Assembly (NCBI GenBank): GCA_902802585.1 | Contig: CADCMR010000008.1 | Location: forward strand, 26,723-90,722 | Length of the DNA stretch: 64,000 nt | DNA from: an uncultured bacterium | Lineage (GTDB): Bacteria > Verrucomicrobiota > Lentisphaeria > Victivallales > UBA1829 | Direction of reading: 5' to 3' | Shown here: positions 1 through 8,648 of the stretch, piece after piece | Layout of the letters: each line of letters begins with the position of its first letter | Position numbering within the stretch: the first letter of the stretch is position 1 | Translations under genes and position numbers: made by a program | Notes under the pieces: generated by a model | What the model saw: the letters and a program-made list of their open reading frames with translations, nothing else | Told to the model about the DNA's origin: nothing | Database searches by the model: none

Positions 1-2548
1 GCGGGACGTCAAGGGTGGCCTTCGGATTGTCCTCGTTGGAAATGAGTTCCTTCTCGGTCAGCTCGCCTCTCCAGAGATTGGGACCGTAGGAGTGGGTGAG
101 GTTCCAGTTGCCAGGCGTAATGTCTTCGAACACGTATTCATCGACGCCTTCCTTGAGCATTATGATCGTATTGCCGGCCTGATTGTAGCTGGAGAAACCG
201 CCCATGCCGCCGCGTCCGCCGCCGAGCTGGAGTTCAGCGCCGGTGCCAATGGTTGCGAGGGGATTCTCTTGATACTTCGGAAGTCCGCTGGAGAACGCCT
301 CGACCTCGAAGTAATACTTCTCGGGAGCCGTGTTCAGGCTGTGCATGTAGAGCTTGTTGTCGCCGTAAACGATGTAGCTGTTGTACAGCTTGTTCGGCTC
401 AATGCCGTAACGCACCACGTATCCGTCGGCGCCTTCCACGGGAGTCCAGAGGAGATTGGCCTCGCGGAGGTCGTCGGGATTGCGGACAGCCTTGAAGTCC
501 GTGACCTTCGTGGTCTTCATCTTGTCAGTGGTGCCGAAAACGCGGAGATCCTTGATGGCGAAGAGGGAGTTGTCATAGGTCGCGATGTTGGTGACCTTGA
601 CATAACGCGCCTTCACAGGCGTTTCGAACTCGTTGTAGTCATGCTTGAGCTCAAGGTTGTTCTCGGGCTTGTTGATGACCGTGGTCCAGTTGGTCCCGTC
701 GGTGGAGACTTCAACCTTGTAGCACTGGTAACGGGTGTCGGGACCGGTGGAGCGTCCGCCGCCCATGCCACCGAAGCCGCCCATCATGCCGCCCATACCG
801 CCCATGCCGCCGCCGAAGCCGCCCATGCCGCCGGCAGGTGCGCCGCCTTGACCCTGGGGACGGGGACGATTGCCGCCCGCACCCTGCGCGCCGCCGGGAG
901 CAGCGCCAGCGCCGGGAGCGCCGCCGCCAAAGCCGCCGAAGCCACCCATGCCACCGGCAGGAGCACCGCCGGGAGCAGCGCCAGCGCCGGGAGCGCCGCC
1001 GCCAAAGCCGCCGAAGCCACCCATGCCACCAGCAGGAGCACCGCCGGGAGCAGCGCCAGCGCCGGGAGCGCCGCCGCCGAAACCGCCGAAGCCACCCATG
1101 CCACCGGCAGGAGCACCGCCGGGAGCAGCGCCAGCGCCGGGAGCGCCGCCGCCGAAACCGCCAAAGCCGCCCATACCGCCGGCGGGAGCACCGCCGCCGA
1201 AGCCGCCCATAGCGCCGAAACCGCCGCCCATGCCGCCAGCAGGAGCGCCGCCCGCGCCCTGACCGGCAGGACGGTTACCGCCTTGACGGTTGCCGCCGGT
1301 CGTCGCCTGCGGGGCTCTGACCTGATCCCAGTTCAGCTGGATGGCATTGATGCTGGCCTCGCCGCCGAGGTCGACCATGAAATATTCGCCGGGATTGCTC
1401 GTCTCGGCCGCCCAGCAGGTGAGGAAGTCCTCGTCGAGGGCGTTAACCGCGGGATGGTTGGCAGCGGTGGAGGAGACTTCGGTGCGCTTCTTGTAGGAGA
1501 GAAGCTTCCAGTTGGTATAGTTGTCCGCGCCGCCGACCTTGCGGTCAGCCGGGAAATACTGCGGATAATCACCGTAGGCGGTGTCGGAATACATCACGCC
1601 GTCCTTGTCCACGGCGGTCGGGAAGATCGCGAGCTCGGAGCCGCGTCCGTTTTCGCCGTAGTGTGCGGGGATCATGCAGATGGTCCAGAGGTTGCCCTTC
1701 TTGTCATGGAAGGTGCTGCCGTGTCCGGCGCCGACTTCGAAGCCGCTGGTCTTGAAGGTCAGCGGGTTGTGCTCGGAATAGACGAACGGTCCGGTGGGGC
1801 TGTCGGAGACGTAGACGCCGTGGGAGTAGGAAATGAACTCAAGACCGATGGCGGCGTACTGCAGATAATACTTGCCGTTATGCTTGGTCATCCACGGACC
1901 TTCGATCCAGGGAAACTCCTCGGGACCGTACTCGCGGCGACCGCCGAAGATGGAGTAGATGACGTCCTCGGGCTTGCGCGCCTCGAAGCCGTGATTTTTG
2001 ATGTCGCTGAAGAACAGCGGAATCGGTTCGGCTTTTTCCTTGAAGGTCTTGGTGTCGAGTTCGACGACCTGGAACGGCATGATCTGCGACCAGCCGAAAT
2101 ACAGGTACAGGCGGTCGCCGTCGGCGAACAGGTTGGCATCGCCGTAGCGGTCGCTGCTGAGCTCGCCGATCTTCTCCCAGGTGCCGGCTTTGGGATCAAT
2201 CGCCTTGTAGACGTTGCGGTTGTTCATCGAGCAGCCAATGAGCTCGCCGTTGAATTCCACGACGGAGACGACGCCGGCGGGATAGTTGGGGGCGTCGACA
2301 TAGGTCCAGTTCTGGAAATCCGGGGAGTACCAGTAGCCTCTGCGGTGCGAGACGAACAGATAGTAGTCGTCTTTGTAGATGAGGACGACGGGCTCGCCGC
2401 CGCGAACACCACGCTCATGCCCGACGAGGACGTCGAGGGGGTTAGCGAAGGTGTGTTTCGGCTTCGTCGGCGACTGCGCGTACGCCGTAAGACCGAGGGA
2501 CAGGGCGCCTGTCATTGCAAGCGCGATCAGCAGTTTGGAATGCTTCAT
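1..2548 (-). CDS. Secreted GH43-like glycoside hydrolase with interrupted F5/8C domain (C-terminus beyond window)
   Basis: About 849 residues are visible and the frame stays open to the left edge, so the C-terminus is missing. Residues 1-25 form a signal peptide ending AYA-Q. Residues 30-350 look like a five-bladed propeller of the GH43 type, with GGEP near 50, YGDANLF near 135, WIEGPW at 214-219 and GAGHGS at 273-278. A discoidin (F5/8C) domain begins near 352 (VDLGGEASINAIQLNW), is broken at about 417-600 by a Gly/Met/Phe/Ala/Pro insert, and resumes (YKVEVSTDGTNW... VKARYVKVTN). An FN3-like domain follows, with a second small GGGRGGMGG insert. The start is chosen by the signal peptide and by the strong promoter 78 nt upstream. 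Substrate is probably an arabinan, xylan or galactan side chain; that is inferred from the fold only. Confidence 0.85.
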   Translation of the reverse strand, partial: MKHSKLLIALAMTGALSLGLTAYAQSPTKPKHTFANPLDVLVGHERGVRGGEPVVLIYKDDYYLFVSHRRGYWYSPDFQNWTYVDAPNYPAGVVSVVEFNGELIGCSMNNRNVYKAIDPKAGTWEKIGELSSDRYGDANLFADGDRLYLYFGWSQIMPFQVVELDTKTFKEKAEPIPLFFSDIKNHGFEARKPEDVIYSIFGGRREYGPEEFPWIEGPWMTKHNGKYYLQYAAIGLEFISYSHGVYVSDSPTGPFVYSEHNPLTFKTSGFEVGAGHGSTFHDKKGNLWTICMIPAHYGENGRGSELAIFPTAVDKDGVMYSDTAYGDYPQYFPADRKVGGADNYTNWKLLSYKKRTEVSSTAANHPAVNALDEDFLTCWAAETSNPGEYFMVDLGGEASINAIQLNWDQVRAPQATTGGNRQGGNRPAGQGAGGAPAGGMGGGFGAMGGFGGGAPAGGMGGFGGFGGGAPGAGAAPGGAPAGGMGGFGGFGGGAPGAGAAPGGAPAGGMGGFGGFGGGAPGAGAAPGGAPAGGMGGFGGFGGGAPGAGAAPGGAQGAGGNRPRPQGQGGAPAGGMGGFGGGMGGMGGMMGGFGGMGGGRSTGPDTRYQCYKVEVSTDGTNWTTVINKPENNLELKHDYNEFETPVKARYVKVTNIATYDNSLFAIKDLRVFGTTDKMKTTKVTDFKAVRNPDDLREANLLWTPVEGADGYVVRYGIEPNKLYNSYIVYGDNKLYMHSLNTAPEKYYFEVEAFSSGLPKYQENPLATIGTGAELQLGGGRGGMGGFSSYNQAGNTIIMLKEGVDEYVFEDITPGNWNLTHSYGPNLWRGELTEKELISNEDNPKATLDVP
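891..1190 (-). repeat. Four tandem 75-bp coding repeats (Gly/Met/Phe-rich, 25-aa unit)
   Basis: Units start at 891, 966, 1041 and 1116 on the plus strand, exactly 75 bp apart, and are nearly identical at base level. Read on the minus strand each encodes a 25-residue unit containing GGMGGFGGFGGG and APGAGAAPGG. A degenerate partial unit follows at about 1191-1260. The repeats keep frame, lie inside the GH43-like gene, and look recently expanded because even third codon positions are conserved between copies. Confidence 0.95.
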
Positions 2549-2887
2549 TGGGGAACCTCTATCAATTTGTTTTTGATTGAGTGTTTGGTTGTTTTCAAGG
2601 TAGAATCGCCGGATGCGAATCTTTATCACCATATAATAAGCCGTTGTTTTGTTTTTGTCAAGGTACAAAAATGAGAAAAACGGGGTTTTCTATGTTATTC
2701 TCTGAAATAACTGCCCGTTTATGCCGTTTGCGTCTCCCGGGCGCGGCGCTGGCCGGGACAGCTGCCGTTATGGAAGATCCCTCAGCCCGAGGAACGACAT
2801 ACGAAACATCTTTATGCGAAATAGTCAAGCCGGATCAAAAAAGAGAAGAAATGCTGTAATCCGAAACCGAAGAGGTCGGCTCAGGAT
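2549..2887. other. Intergenic region, 339 bp
   Basis: It holds the leader and promoter of the minus-strand GH43-like gene. The rest, about 2662-2887, lies downstream of the 178-residue membrane protein gene; I see no convincing gene, RNA or terminator there. Confidence 0.6.
2633..2661 (-). promoter_or_regulatory. Sigma-70-type promoter of the GH43-like gene
   Basis: On the minus strand TTGACA (2661-2656), a 17-bp spacer and TATTAT (2638-2633). It gives a leader of about 78 nt before the ATG at 2548. Confidence 0.8.
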
Positions 2888-3424
2888 TTATCTGTCGATC
2901 CCCCACGTCCCGCCGGAAACTTCCGTTTTGTTCACGCACATCGTGAAGAGCGCCGCGACATAGAAGACGAGCAGAAGCCCGGCTCCGGCAAAAACCGATG
3001 CCGGTCCCAGGACGGAATGTATCTTATCCGCATATTTGTCAAGCGGCGTGAACCTGATTGCCATTGCCACGAAGCCAACGCCAAATAAAATGAAGCGATA
3101 GAAAGAGCGGGCTATGTCGACGGAGATGTGGAAGTTGGGATATTTGTAGTATGAGACCAGGAACCAGTAATACCGGGCAGCATAGAGCCAGAGCGCGAGC
3201 AGGAACAGCGCATGGGACAGGCGTTCGTAAAGCCGGTCTTTCAGCACAAACAGAAAAAGCGCGGCGAAAACCGGCACGGCAAGTACGGGAATCAGCAGGA
3301 GCAGACGGTTCAGCCCCTTCGAGAAACGCTTAACCCGGTCCGGGACGAGGAATCTGCATGTAAGAAAGGTGTCGAAGAGAAGGATTCCCGCAGGCAACCC
3401 AACATCAAGCAATACCTCCTTCAT
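2888..3424 (-). CDS. Hypothetical multi-pass membrane protein
   Basis: 178 residues with about four hydrophobic segments (near 8-27, 38-62, 73-92 and 108-128) plus a last one near 140-165, and a short polar C-terminus. I do not recognise the family. It lies 39 bp after the His-rich membrane protein on the same strand, so the two are probably co-transcribed. The start is uncertain: the sequence AAGGAGG, which looks like a ribosome binding site, sits inside codons 2-3 of the longest frame, so a start a few codons downstream (a TTG codon) is possible. No enzymatic motif is visible. Confidence 0.6.
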   Translation of the reverse strand: MKEVLLDVGLPAGILLFDTFLTCRFLVPDRVKRFSKGLNRLLLLIPVLAVPVFAALFLFVLKDRLYERLSHALFLLALWLYAARYYWFLVSYYKYPNFHISVDIARSFYRFILFGVGFVAMAIRFTPLDKYADKIHSVLGPASVFAGAGLLLVFYVAALFTMCVNKTEVSGGTWGIDR

Positions 3425-3463
3425 TTCATCCCATCGAAAGCATCCATGCCGCGGTTCAGGAGG

Positions 3464-4378
3464 TCAGGGCTGGGGGGAGGTGCTTTTGCCTCTGTATTCC
3501 TCGTACAGACCGCCGTACCTGGAGACGAGCAGAACGCCGTCGCTGCGGATCGCGAAACGATAGTTGCCGATATGGTTGACATCTTTGTCTTCGATCAGCA
3601 CGAACGCCTCATCCGCGGCTTTTTTTCCTCTGCCATGGTAGACGTAGTGGTCGGCGGTGTATTTCGCAGCGGGCGCGGGCTTTTCGGGAAGCTCCGCCGG
3701 GAACGCCCCGTCGTTGAGCTCAGCATACTCGATGCAGACGATATGGAAATTGCGGAGGCAGTCGCGACAGGAGCTGCGGGCGAATTCTTCGGCGGGCTTG
3801 CCGCCGCCCATCGGGATGGAGAAGACCGCCGCCGCACCGAGCGCGGGAAGCAGTTTCAGCACGTTCCGCTGCCAGTGGCGTTCCGCCTGCTGCATCAGGA
3901 ACAGCGTGATGCCGACGGAGACCACGAGCGTGAACTGGAACGGGATGCGAATCAGGAACGCCTTGTTCATGACAATGAATTCCTGCCAGCGGTAGAACGT
4001 CTCGACGGAGGAGAAGCTGCCTTTGTGCGCGTTGAGCTGCGCGAGCACGATGCCGGAATTCATCACGAACAGGAAAACAAGCGACAGGAAAAGCAGGATG
4101 TAGGGATACGAATAGATGCTCTTGAACAATAGTTTGAGGTTGTCGCGGATCCCGGAGGGGGAAATCCTGAACAGATGGAAATGGCGGTGGTGATGGTGGT
4201 GGTGATGATGGTGGTGCTTATGCTCGCCGTGCTTGTGCTTGTATTCGGAATCGGTGTCGGCAAGGTTGCCGGTCTTTACGGCGGGGGAATCCGTACTGTC
4301 AGCGGCAGACATCGAGGGAGCGGTCTGCACGGATTCGGAGATGTTCTTTTCTTCAGGCTGGTCTGTGGTTTGCGACAT
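3464..4378 (-). CDS. His-rich membrane protein with natural His10 run
   Basis: 304 residues. Residues 1-45 are polar and disordered-looking; residues about 46-67 are very His-rich and include ten consecutive His encoded at 4187-4216. Three transmembrane segments follow (near 93-113, 137-160 and 175-195). The C-terminal 110 residues look soluble; the stretch CLRNFHIVCIEYAELNDGAFP resembles the conserved 'C..NL..I..A...YA.DN.G.FP' region of DUF1559/prepilin-like proteins common in Lentisphaerota and Planctomycetota, here without the N-terminal methylation motif. The His run could bind metal. Function unknown. It has its own promoter at 4469-4496. Confidence 0.65.
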   Translation of the reverse strand: MSQTTDQPEEKNISESVQTAPSMSAADSTDSPAVKTGNLADTDSEYKHKHGEHKHHHHHHHHHHRHFHLFRISPSGIRDNLKLLFKSIYSYPYILLFLSLVFLFVMNSGIVLAQLNAHKGSFSSVETFYRWQEFIVMNKAFLIRIPFQFTLVVSVGITLFLMQQAERHWQRNVLKLLPALGAAAVFSIPMGGGKPAEEFARSSCRDCLRNFHIVCIEYAELNDGAFPAELPEKPAPAAKYTADHYVYHGRGKKAADEAFVLIEDKDVNHIGNYRFAIRSDGVLLVSRYGGLYEEYRGKSTSPQP

Positions 4379-4468
4379 GGCGGCAACTCCTGACTGATAT
4401 GGCGTTGTGCGGAAGCACCCCGGGAAACGGCATCCGCTTCAAAGGTTTTTGAAATATCTTGAGATTAT

Positions 4469-4496
4469 AATATAGATTAAAAAACGGTTTTTACAA
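4469..4496 (-). promoter_or_regulatory. Promoter of the His-rich membrane protein gene
   Basis: TTGTAA (4496-4491), 16-bp spacer, TATATT (4474-4469) on the minus strand. A TATAAT-like sequence overlaps on the other strand. Confidence 0.5.
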
Positions 4497-4737
4497 GAAA
4501 TGTAAGTAAGAAAACCGGATTTTTCGCACAGATAACACAGATATCCCTCTGATACTTGTTCGTGACCTTGGCAATGATCAATTCCCCTTGCAACGCTTCC
4601 AGCGCCACGCCGTCAATTGTCAAAGAAAACGCATGTTTGTCAGACTAAACGCACCCCCCTGCTCCCCATGCGTTTCCTTTTTCAAACGGCATTCAATCGT
4701 CAGTCTCCATCATTTCCAGTTTTCTCCTGTTTCCCGT

Positions 4738-4766
4738 TTGATTTCCTGCGCATACGGGTGTATATT
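4738..4766 (+). promoter_or_regulatory. Promoter of the flavodoxin-family gene
   Basis: TTGATT (4738-4743), 17-bp spacer, TATATT (4761-4766). Transcription would begin near 4773, about 50 nt before the ATG at 4826. Confidence 0.75.
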
Positions 4767-4825
4767 GTGCTGAAAACCGGCAGACGTCCTGCCGCCGAGC
4801 ACAAACGAACAGGAAGGATACCGCC

Positions 4826-5473
4826 ATGAAATTTATGGCAATCAATGGCAGTCCCCGCAAGAACTGGAACACCGACACCCTGCTGAAGAACGTGCTGGAC
4901 GGCGCGGCTTCGGCTGGCGCGGAGACGGAGATGGTCTATCTTTACGACCTGAGATTCTGTGGCTGCAAGAGCTGTATGGCATGCAAGCTGAAAAAGGAGC
5001 CGCGACCGAACCGTTGTGTCCTGCGTGATGACCTCACGCCTGTACTGGACCGCCTTCATGAAGCGGACGCAGTGGTGCTAGGCAGTCCGATCTATTTCAG
5101 CGAGGTAACGGGCGAACTGCGCTCCTTTTTCGAGCGTTTCCTTTTCCAGTATCTGAACTACGACGATTACAGCAAGCCGCTGAGTCCGGCGAAAAAGACG
5201 GCATGGATTTTCACGATGAACTGTCCTGAGGCATGGTTCCCGCAGGTCGGCTATTGTGAGGTCTTCCAGCGCTACGAGAACTGGATGAGGCTGTATTTCG
5301 GTCATTGCGAAACGCTGCTTTCCACAGACACCATGCAGGTCAAGGACTACAGTCGGTATCACCTCGGCATGTTTGATGGCAAAGCGAAATGCCAACGCCA
5401 CGAAACAGCATTCCCCCAGGACTGCAAAAAGGCTTTCGAACTCGGCGTCAGGCTCGCATCCGAAAAGGCATGA
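4826..5473 (+). CDS. NAD(P)H-dependent FMN reductase / flavodoxin-family protein
   Basis: 215 residues. The N-terminus (MKFMAINGSPRKNWNTDTLL) is the FMN phosphate-binding loop of the NADPH-dependent FMN reductase family, followed by the typical 'GSPIYFSEVTGELRSFFERF' segment near 90-110. A CxxC.xC cluster (CGCKSCMACK, near 45-54) matches the Cys-rich motif of iron-sulfur flavoproteins, though this signature also occurs in cluster-free homologues. Likely a cytoplasmic flavin-dependent electron carrier or reductase. AGGAAGGATACCGCC precedes the ATG. Its own promoter is at 4738-4766; the next gene begins 116 bp later. Confidence 0.85.
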   Translation: MKFMAINGSPRKNWNTDTLLKNVLDGAASAGAETEMVYLYDLRFCGCKSCMACKLKKEPRPNRCVLRDDLTPVLDRLHEADAVVLGSPIYFSEVTGELRSFFERFLFQYLNYDDYSKPLSPAKKTAWIFTMNCPEAWFPQVGYCEVFQRYENWMRLYFGHCETLLSTDTMQVKDYSRYHLGMFDGKAKCQRHETAFPQDCKKAFELGVRLASEKA

Positions 5474-5589
5474 CAGTATTCTCCGTTCAAAAGCGGAAAC
5501 AACCGCCTGAATCAAATAAAGCAATTACAATGTAAACCCCGAACAACTCCGAAATCGCCATTGATTTCATTTTTTGGGAGCTTGATCAA

Positions 5590-7590
5590 ATGAAAAGAAT
5601 AAGCGTCTTGCTGTGTTTCGCAGCGTTCATCATCTGCGCTGCGCTGGCGGCGCAATCCGTTCAATCGGAAGAATCCGCGTTTTACTGTATCGGAGCAGAC
5701 ATATCCGAGATTCCCGGCAATGAAGCCCGAGGAACAAGGTATGCCGATGTAAACGGGCAGCAGGACGATCCGCTGAGGATCATGACCAGACATGGGTTCA
5801 ATATGATTCGGCTTCGCCTTTTCGTTAATCCCGAAGCTCCCGGCGGATATTCACGGGAAGGATTCTGCGGAACCGCGAGCACCATCGCCCTTGCAAAACG
5901 CGTCAAAGCCGCCGGAATGGGGTTCGCCCTGAATTTCCACTACAGCGACACCTGGGCCGATCCGGACAAACAGACCAAACCGTCCGCCTGGGCGAACTTG
6001 ACCGGGAAGGCGTTGGAGGACCGGCTTTACGCCTACACAAAGGAAACGCTCGAGGCATTTAAGGCCGCCGGAGCGGCTCCGGAGATTGTACAGGTCGGAA
6101 ACGAAATCAGTCATGGCCTTGTATGGCCGGAAGGGAAAGTGCTGGACAATGCGACGGAGGAGAACTGGGCGGGATGCATGAGGCTGTACATTGCCGGACA
6201 AAAGGCTGTCCGGGAGGTTCTACCGGATGCGAAGTTGCAAGTTCACCTGGCGCTCGGCGGGGAAAACATTCTCTGCCGGGAATTCCTGGACAAGATGAAA
6301 CAGTACGGCGCGGAGTTCGACATCATTGGTCTCTCCTACTACGAAAAATGGCATGAGACCTACGAAGACATGAAGGCGAATATCTTCGACCTGACCGCCA
6401 GATACGGCAAACCTGTCTGTATCTGCGAGTATGAGGCTGGTCTGGTCCCGGACAATGTCCGCAAGATCAACGAGATCGTGCGGAGTGTTCCGAACGGTCT
6501 GGGCTACGGTTCGATGGCGTGGGCTCCGACCCGTGTGCTCTTCCAGCGGAACGGTTTTGCGGACAGGGGATTCTTTGCCGCCTATGACCAGCTCAAAAAA
6601 GATGCTGCCGCACCATTGAAAAAATCTTTGGCCGTCCCGCCCATGAAGCGGCATATCAAGTTGGATGAACCGATCATCGGAGCGGACATTTCATGGGTCC
6701 CCTCGCAGGAAGACCATGGCATCGTGTTTTCGGACAACGGGGAACAGAAAGATGTTCTGGAAATCCTGAAAGACCATCATTTCAACTGGATTCGTCTCCG
6801 TCTTTTCGTCGACCCGACTGCACGTGGCGGATATTCCCCTGAAGGATATTGCGGTCTGGATCAGACAATCGCGATGGCAAAACGGGTGAAAAGCGCCGGG
6901 ATGAATCTGCTTCTGAATCTGCATTACAGCGACACCTGGGCCGATCCGTCCAGACAGACGATTCCCGAATCATGGAAAATCCATTTCGGATCCGGTCTGG
7001 AGGGCCATATCTACACCTACACGAAGGAAGTTGTCCAGCGTTTCATGGAGGAGGGTGTTTGTCCCGATATGATCCAGACGGGGAATGAGATTAACAACGG
7101 TTTCGTCTGGCCGCAAGGAAAAATCTCGGATTCGAGCTGTGAATCGTTCTGCGTGATGCTCCGTTGCGCCACAGCGGGGGTACGGGCCGCCAACCCCGGT
7201 ATTCCCATCATGATTCATATTGCACGGGGCGGTCAGAATCCCGCTTCCGTCTTCTTCTTCGACAAAATCATCTCCCGCGATGTGAAGTTCGACATCATCG
7301 GTCAGTCCTACTATCCCAAACATCACGGATCGCTGGAAGACCTGGAATCCAACCTGAAAGACCTCGCGAAACGCTACGGGAAGCCTGTGGTCGTAGTGGA
7401 GTACCAGGATTACCGCAAGGAGGTCAACGAGATTGTTCACAGAATCCCCGACGGGCTTGGTGCGGGAACGTTTATCTGGGAAGCCACCAGTTCGGAATGG
7501 GGCGGACTGTTTGACAGACAAGGGCACACGACCGAACGGATGAAACTCTACGATGAATTCTGGAATGAACGCAAATCCAATTCAAAGTGA
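5590..7590 (+). CDS. Secreted arabinogalactan endo-beta-1,4-galactanase with two tandem GH53 domains
   Basis: 666 residues: signal peptide 1-21, GH53 domain A about 32-335, linker, GH53 domain B about 358-658. GH53 enzymes cut beta-1,4-galactan side chains of type I arabinogalactan and pectin. Both domains keep the motifs: GNE acid/base at E172 and E500, and the strand-end nucleophile Glu at E280 (CICEY) and E604 (VVVEY); both also keep LNFHYSDTWADP-like and GLSYY/GQSYY motifs. Family members usually have one catalytic domain of about 330-390 residues, so this is an internal duplication. The two halves have diverged. It leads a tight co-directional run with the esterase at 7621. Confidence 0.92.
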   Translation: MKRISVLLCFAAFIICAALAAQSVQSEESAFYCIGADISEIPGNEARGTRYADVNGQQDDPLRIMTRHGFNMIRLRLFVNPEAPGGYSREGFCGTASTIALAKRVKAAGMGFALNFHYSDTWADPDKQTKPSAWANLTGKALEDRLYAYTKETLEAFKAAGAAPEIVQVGNEISHGLVWPEGKVLDNATEENWAGCMRLYIAGQKAVREVLPDAKLQVHLALGGENILCREFLDKMKQYGAEFDIIGLSYYEKWHETYEDMKANIFDLTARYGKPVCICEYEAGLVPDNVRKINEIVRSVPNGLGYGSMAWAPTRVLFQRNGFADRGFFAAYDQLKKDAAAPLKKSLAVPPMKRHIKLDEPIIGADISWVPSQEDHGIVFSDNGEQKDVLEILKDHHFNWIRLRLFVDPTARGGYSPEGYCGLDQTIAMAKRVKSAGMNLLLNLHYSDTWADPSRQTIPESWKIHFGSGLEGHIYTYTKEVVQRFMEEGVCPDMIQTGNEINNGFVWPQGKISDSSCESFCVMLRCATAGVRAANPGIPIMIHIARGGQNPASVFFFDKIISRDVKFDIIGQSYYPKHHGSLEDLESNLKDLAKRYGKPVVVVEYQDYRKEVNEIVHRIPDGLGAGTFIWEATSSEWGGLFDRQGHTTERMKLYDEFWNERKSNSK

Positions 7591-7620
7591 ACCTCGGACC
7601 AATCCGAAGAAAGGACCAGA

Positions 7621-8586
7621 ATGAAGAAACACATCCGCATGCTCGGCTGTGTCATGCTCGGCGCGCTGGCGGCATGCTCATCCGATTCCGCCTTCCAATC
7701 ACCCGATCCGGTCCTCGTGATCGCCGCCGACGCAGCCGTAATCACCGAAAACGAGGCTCCGTCTCCTCAAGTTCAGCGTCAGTTCGCCAGAGAATTGCGG
7801 ATCCTGAACGACAACAATATGAAGCAGGAAACGATCTCGAATGAGGAAGGTATTCTGCGTTTCTGCCAGGGCGTCTACAACGAAGACCAGCCCGGCAAAC
7901 CCGCCATCCTCGTCTTTCTGCACGGCATCGGCGAACGAGGCAGCGATAATCTCGCCAACATCCGCCTGGCCGTCCCCGACATCGTGAAACAGATCAAAGC
8001 GGCAAAACAGAAGATCGTCCTGCTCGCACCGCAGTGTCCCGGCGATCAGCTCTGGGCTACGCGGCATTTCGGCGGCGCGGAGGCAAAACTGGTCGGGAAG
8101 CCCCGACAGGCGCTCGGCATGGTCCCCATCCTCATCCAGAAGAAGATCAGGGAGTTTGACGCCGATCCCGACCGCGTTTATATCACCGGTCTTTCCCTGG
8201 GCGGCTACGGCACGTGGGAACTGATGGAACGTTACGGGACCGGTCTCTTCGCGGCGGGCGTAACCTGCAGCGGCGGAGGTGATCCCGCTCAGGCGGAAAA
8301 GATGAAGGACCTGCCCATCTGGATTTTCCACGGCGGAGCCGACCAGACTCTGCCGGTGATGCTGTCCCGCCGCATGTATACCGCGCTGAAGGAAGTCGGC
8401 AGCGACGACGTATTCTACACAGAGTATCCGAATTGCCCTCACGATTGCTGGACGCGGACCTACCGGAACCCGGAAGTCTGGAAATGGATGTTTTCGCAAA
8501 AGCGCGGCGTCAAATCCGGCATCCGTCCGGAACAGGGCGAGGTCGTGATGGTCTCGCAGGAAGAATTCGATTCCGCGGGCCGGTGA
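7621..8586 (+). CDS. Lipoprotein alpha/beta-hydrolase, probable carbohydrate esterase
   Basis: 321 residues with a lipobox LAAC (Cys19), so likely membrane-anchored outside the cytoplasm. The alpha/beta-hydrolase fold has an oxyanion segment HGIGERG (101-107), nucleophile elbow GLSLGG (Ser192), Asp241 in HGGADQ and His274 in CPHDCW. This arrangement matches the prolyl-oligopeptidase/dienelactone-hydrolase-like esterases found in polysaccharide loci, which remove feruloyl or acetyl groups. It lies 30 bp after the GH53 gene and is preceded by AGAAAGGACC, so both are probably in one operon, which supports action on substituted pectin. The exact ester is unknown. Confidence 0.82.
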   Translation: MKKHIRMLGCVMLGALAACSSDSAFQSPDPVLVIAADAAVITENEAPSPQVQRQFARELRILNDNNMKQETISNEEGILRFCQGVYNEDQPGKPAILVFLHGIGERGSDNLANIRLAVPDIVKQIKAAKQKIVLLAPQCPGDQLWATRHFGGAEAKLVGKPRQALGMVPILIQKKIREFDADPDRVYITGLSLGGYGTWELMERYGTGLFAAGVTCSGGGDPAQAEKMKDLPIWIFHGGADQTLPVMLSRRMYTALKEVGSDDVFYTEYPNCPHDCWTRTYRNPEVWKWMFSQKRGVKSGIRPEQGEVVMVSQEEFDSAGR

Positions 8587-8648
8587 GTCCACGGACGTGA
8601 ACGACCGCATCCGAATCCTGTAACGAATCACAGAAGGACCAAAAGCTC

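Larger units (their letters stand above)
4379..4825. other. Divergent intergenic region, 447 bp
   Basis: It carries the minus-strand promoter at 4469-4496 and the plus-strand promoter at 4738-4766. The middle, about 4500-4730, is pyrimidine-rich with no open frame or hairpin I would support. Confidence 0.6.

Noticed and set aside
891..1190. CRISPR-like evenly spaced repeats
   Set aside because: The units are contiguous, with no unique spacers, and encode in-frame Gly-rich peptide.
92..2674. An 860-codon open frame on the plus strand opposite the GH43-like gene
   Set aside because: It is the codon-phase antisense of a gene with a signal peptide, GH43 motifs, discoidin and FN3 domains and a strong promoter. 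Its own translation is Ala/His/Glu-rich with no domain.
4187..4216. His10 run as a cloning-vector tag
   Set aside because: Codons mix CAC and CAT, flanking codons add further His, and the run sits inside a native gene with its own promoter.
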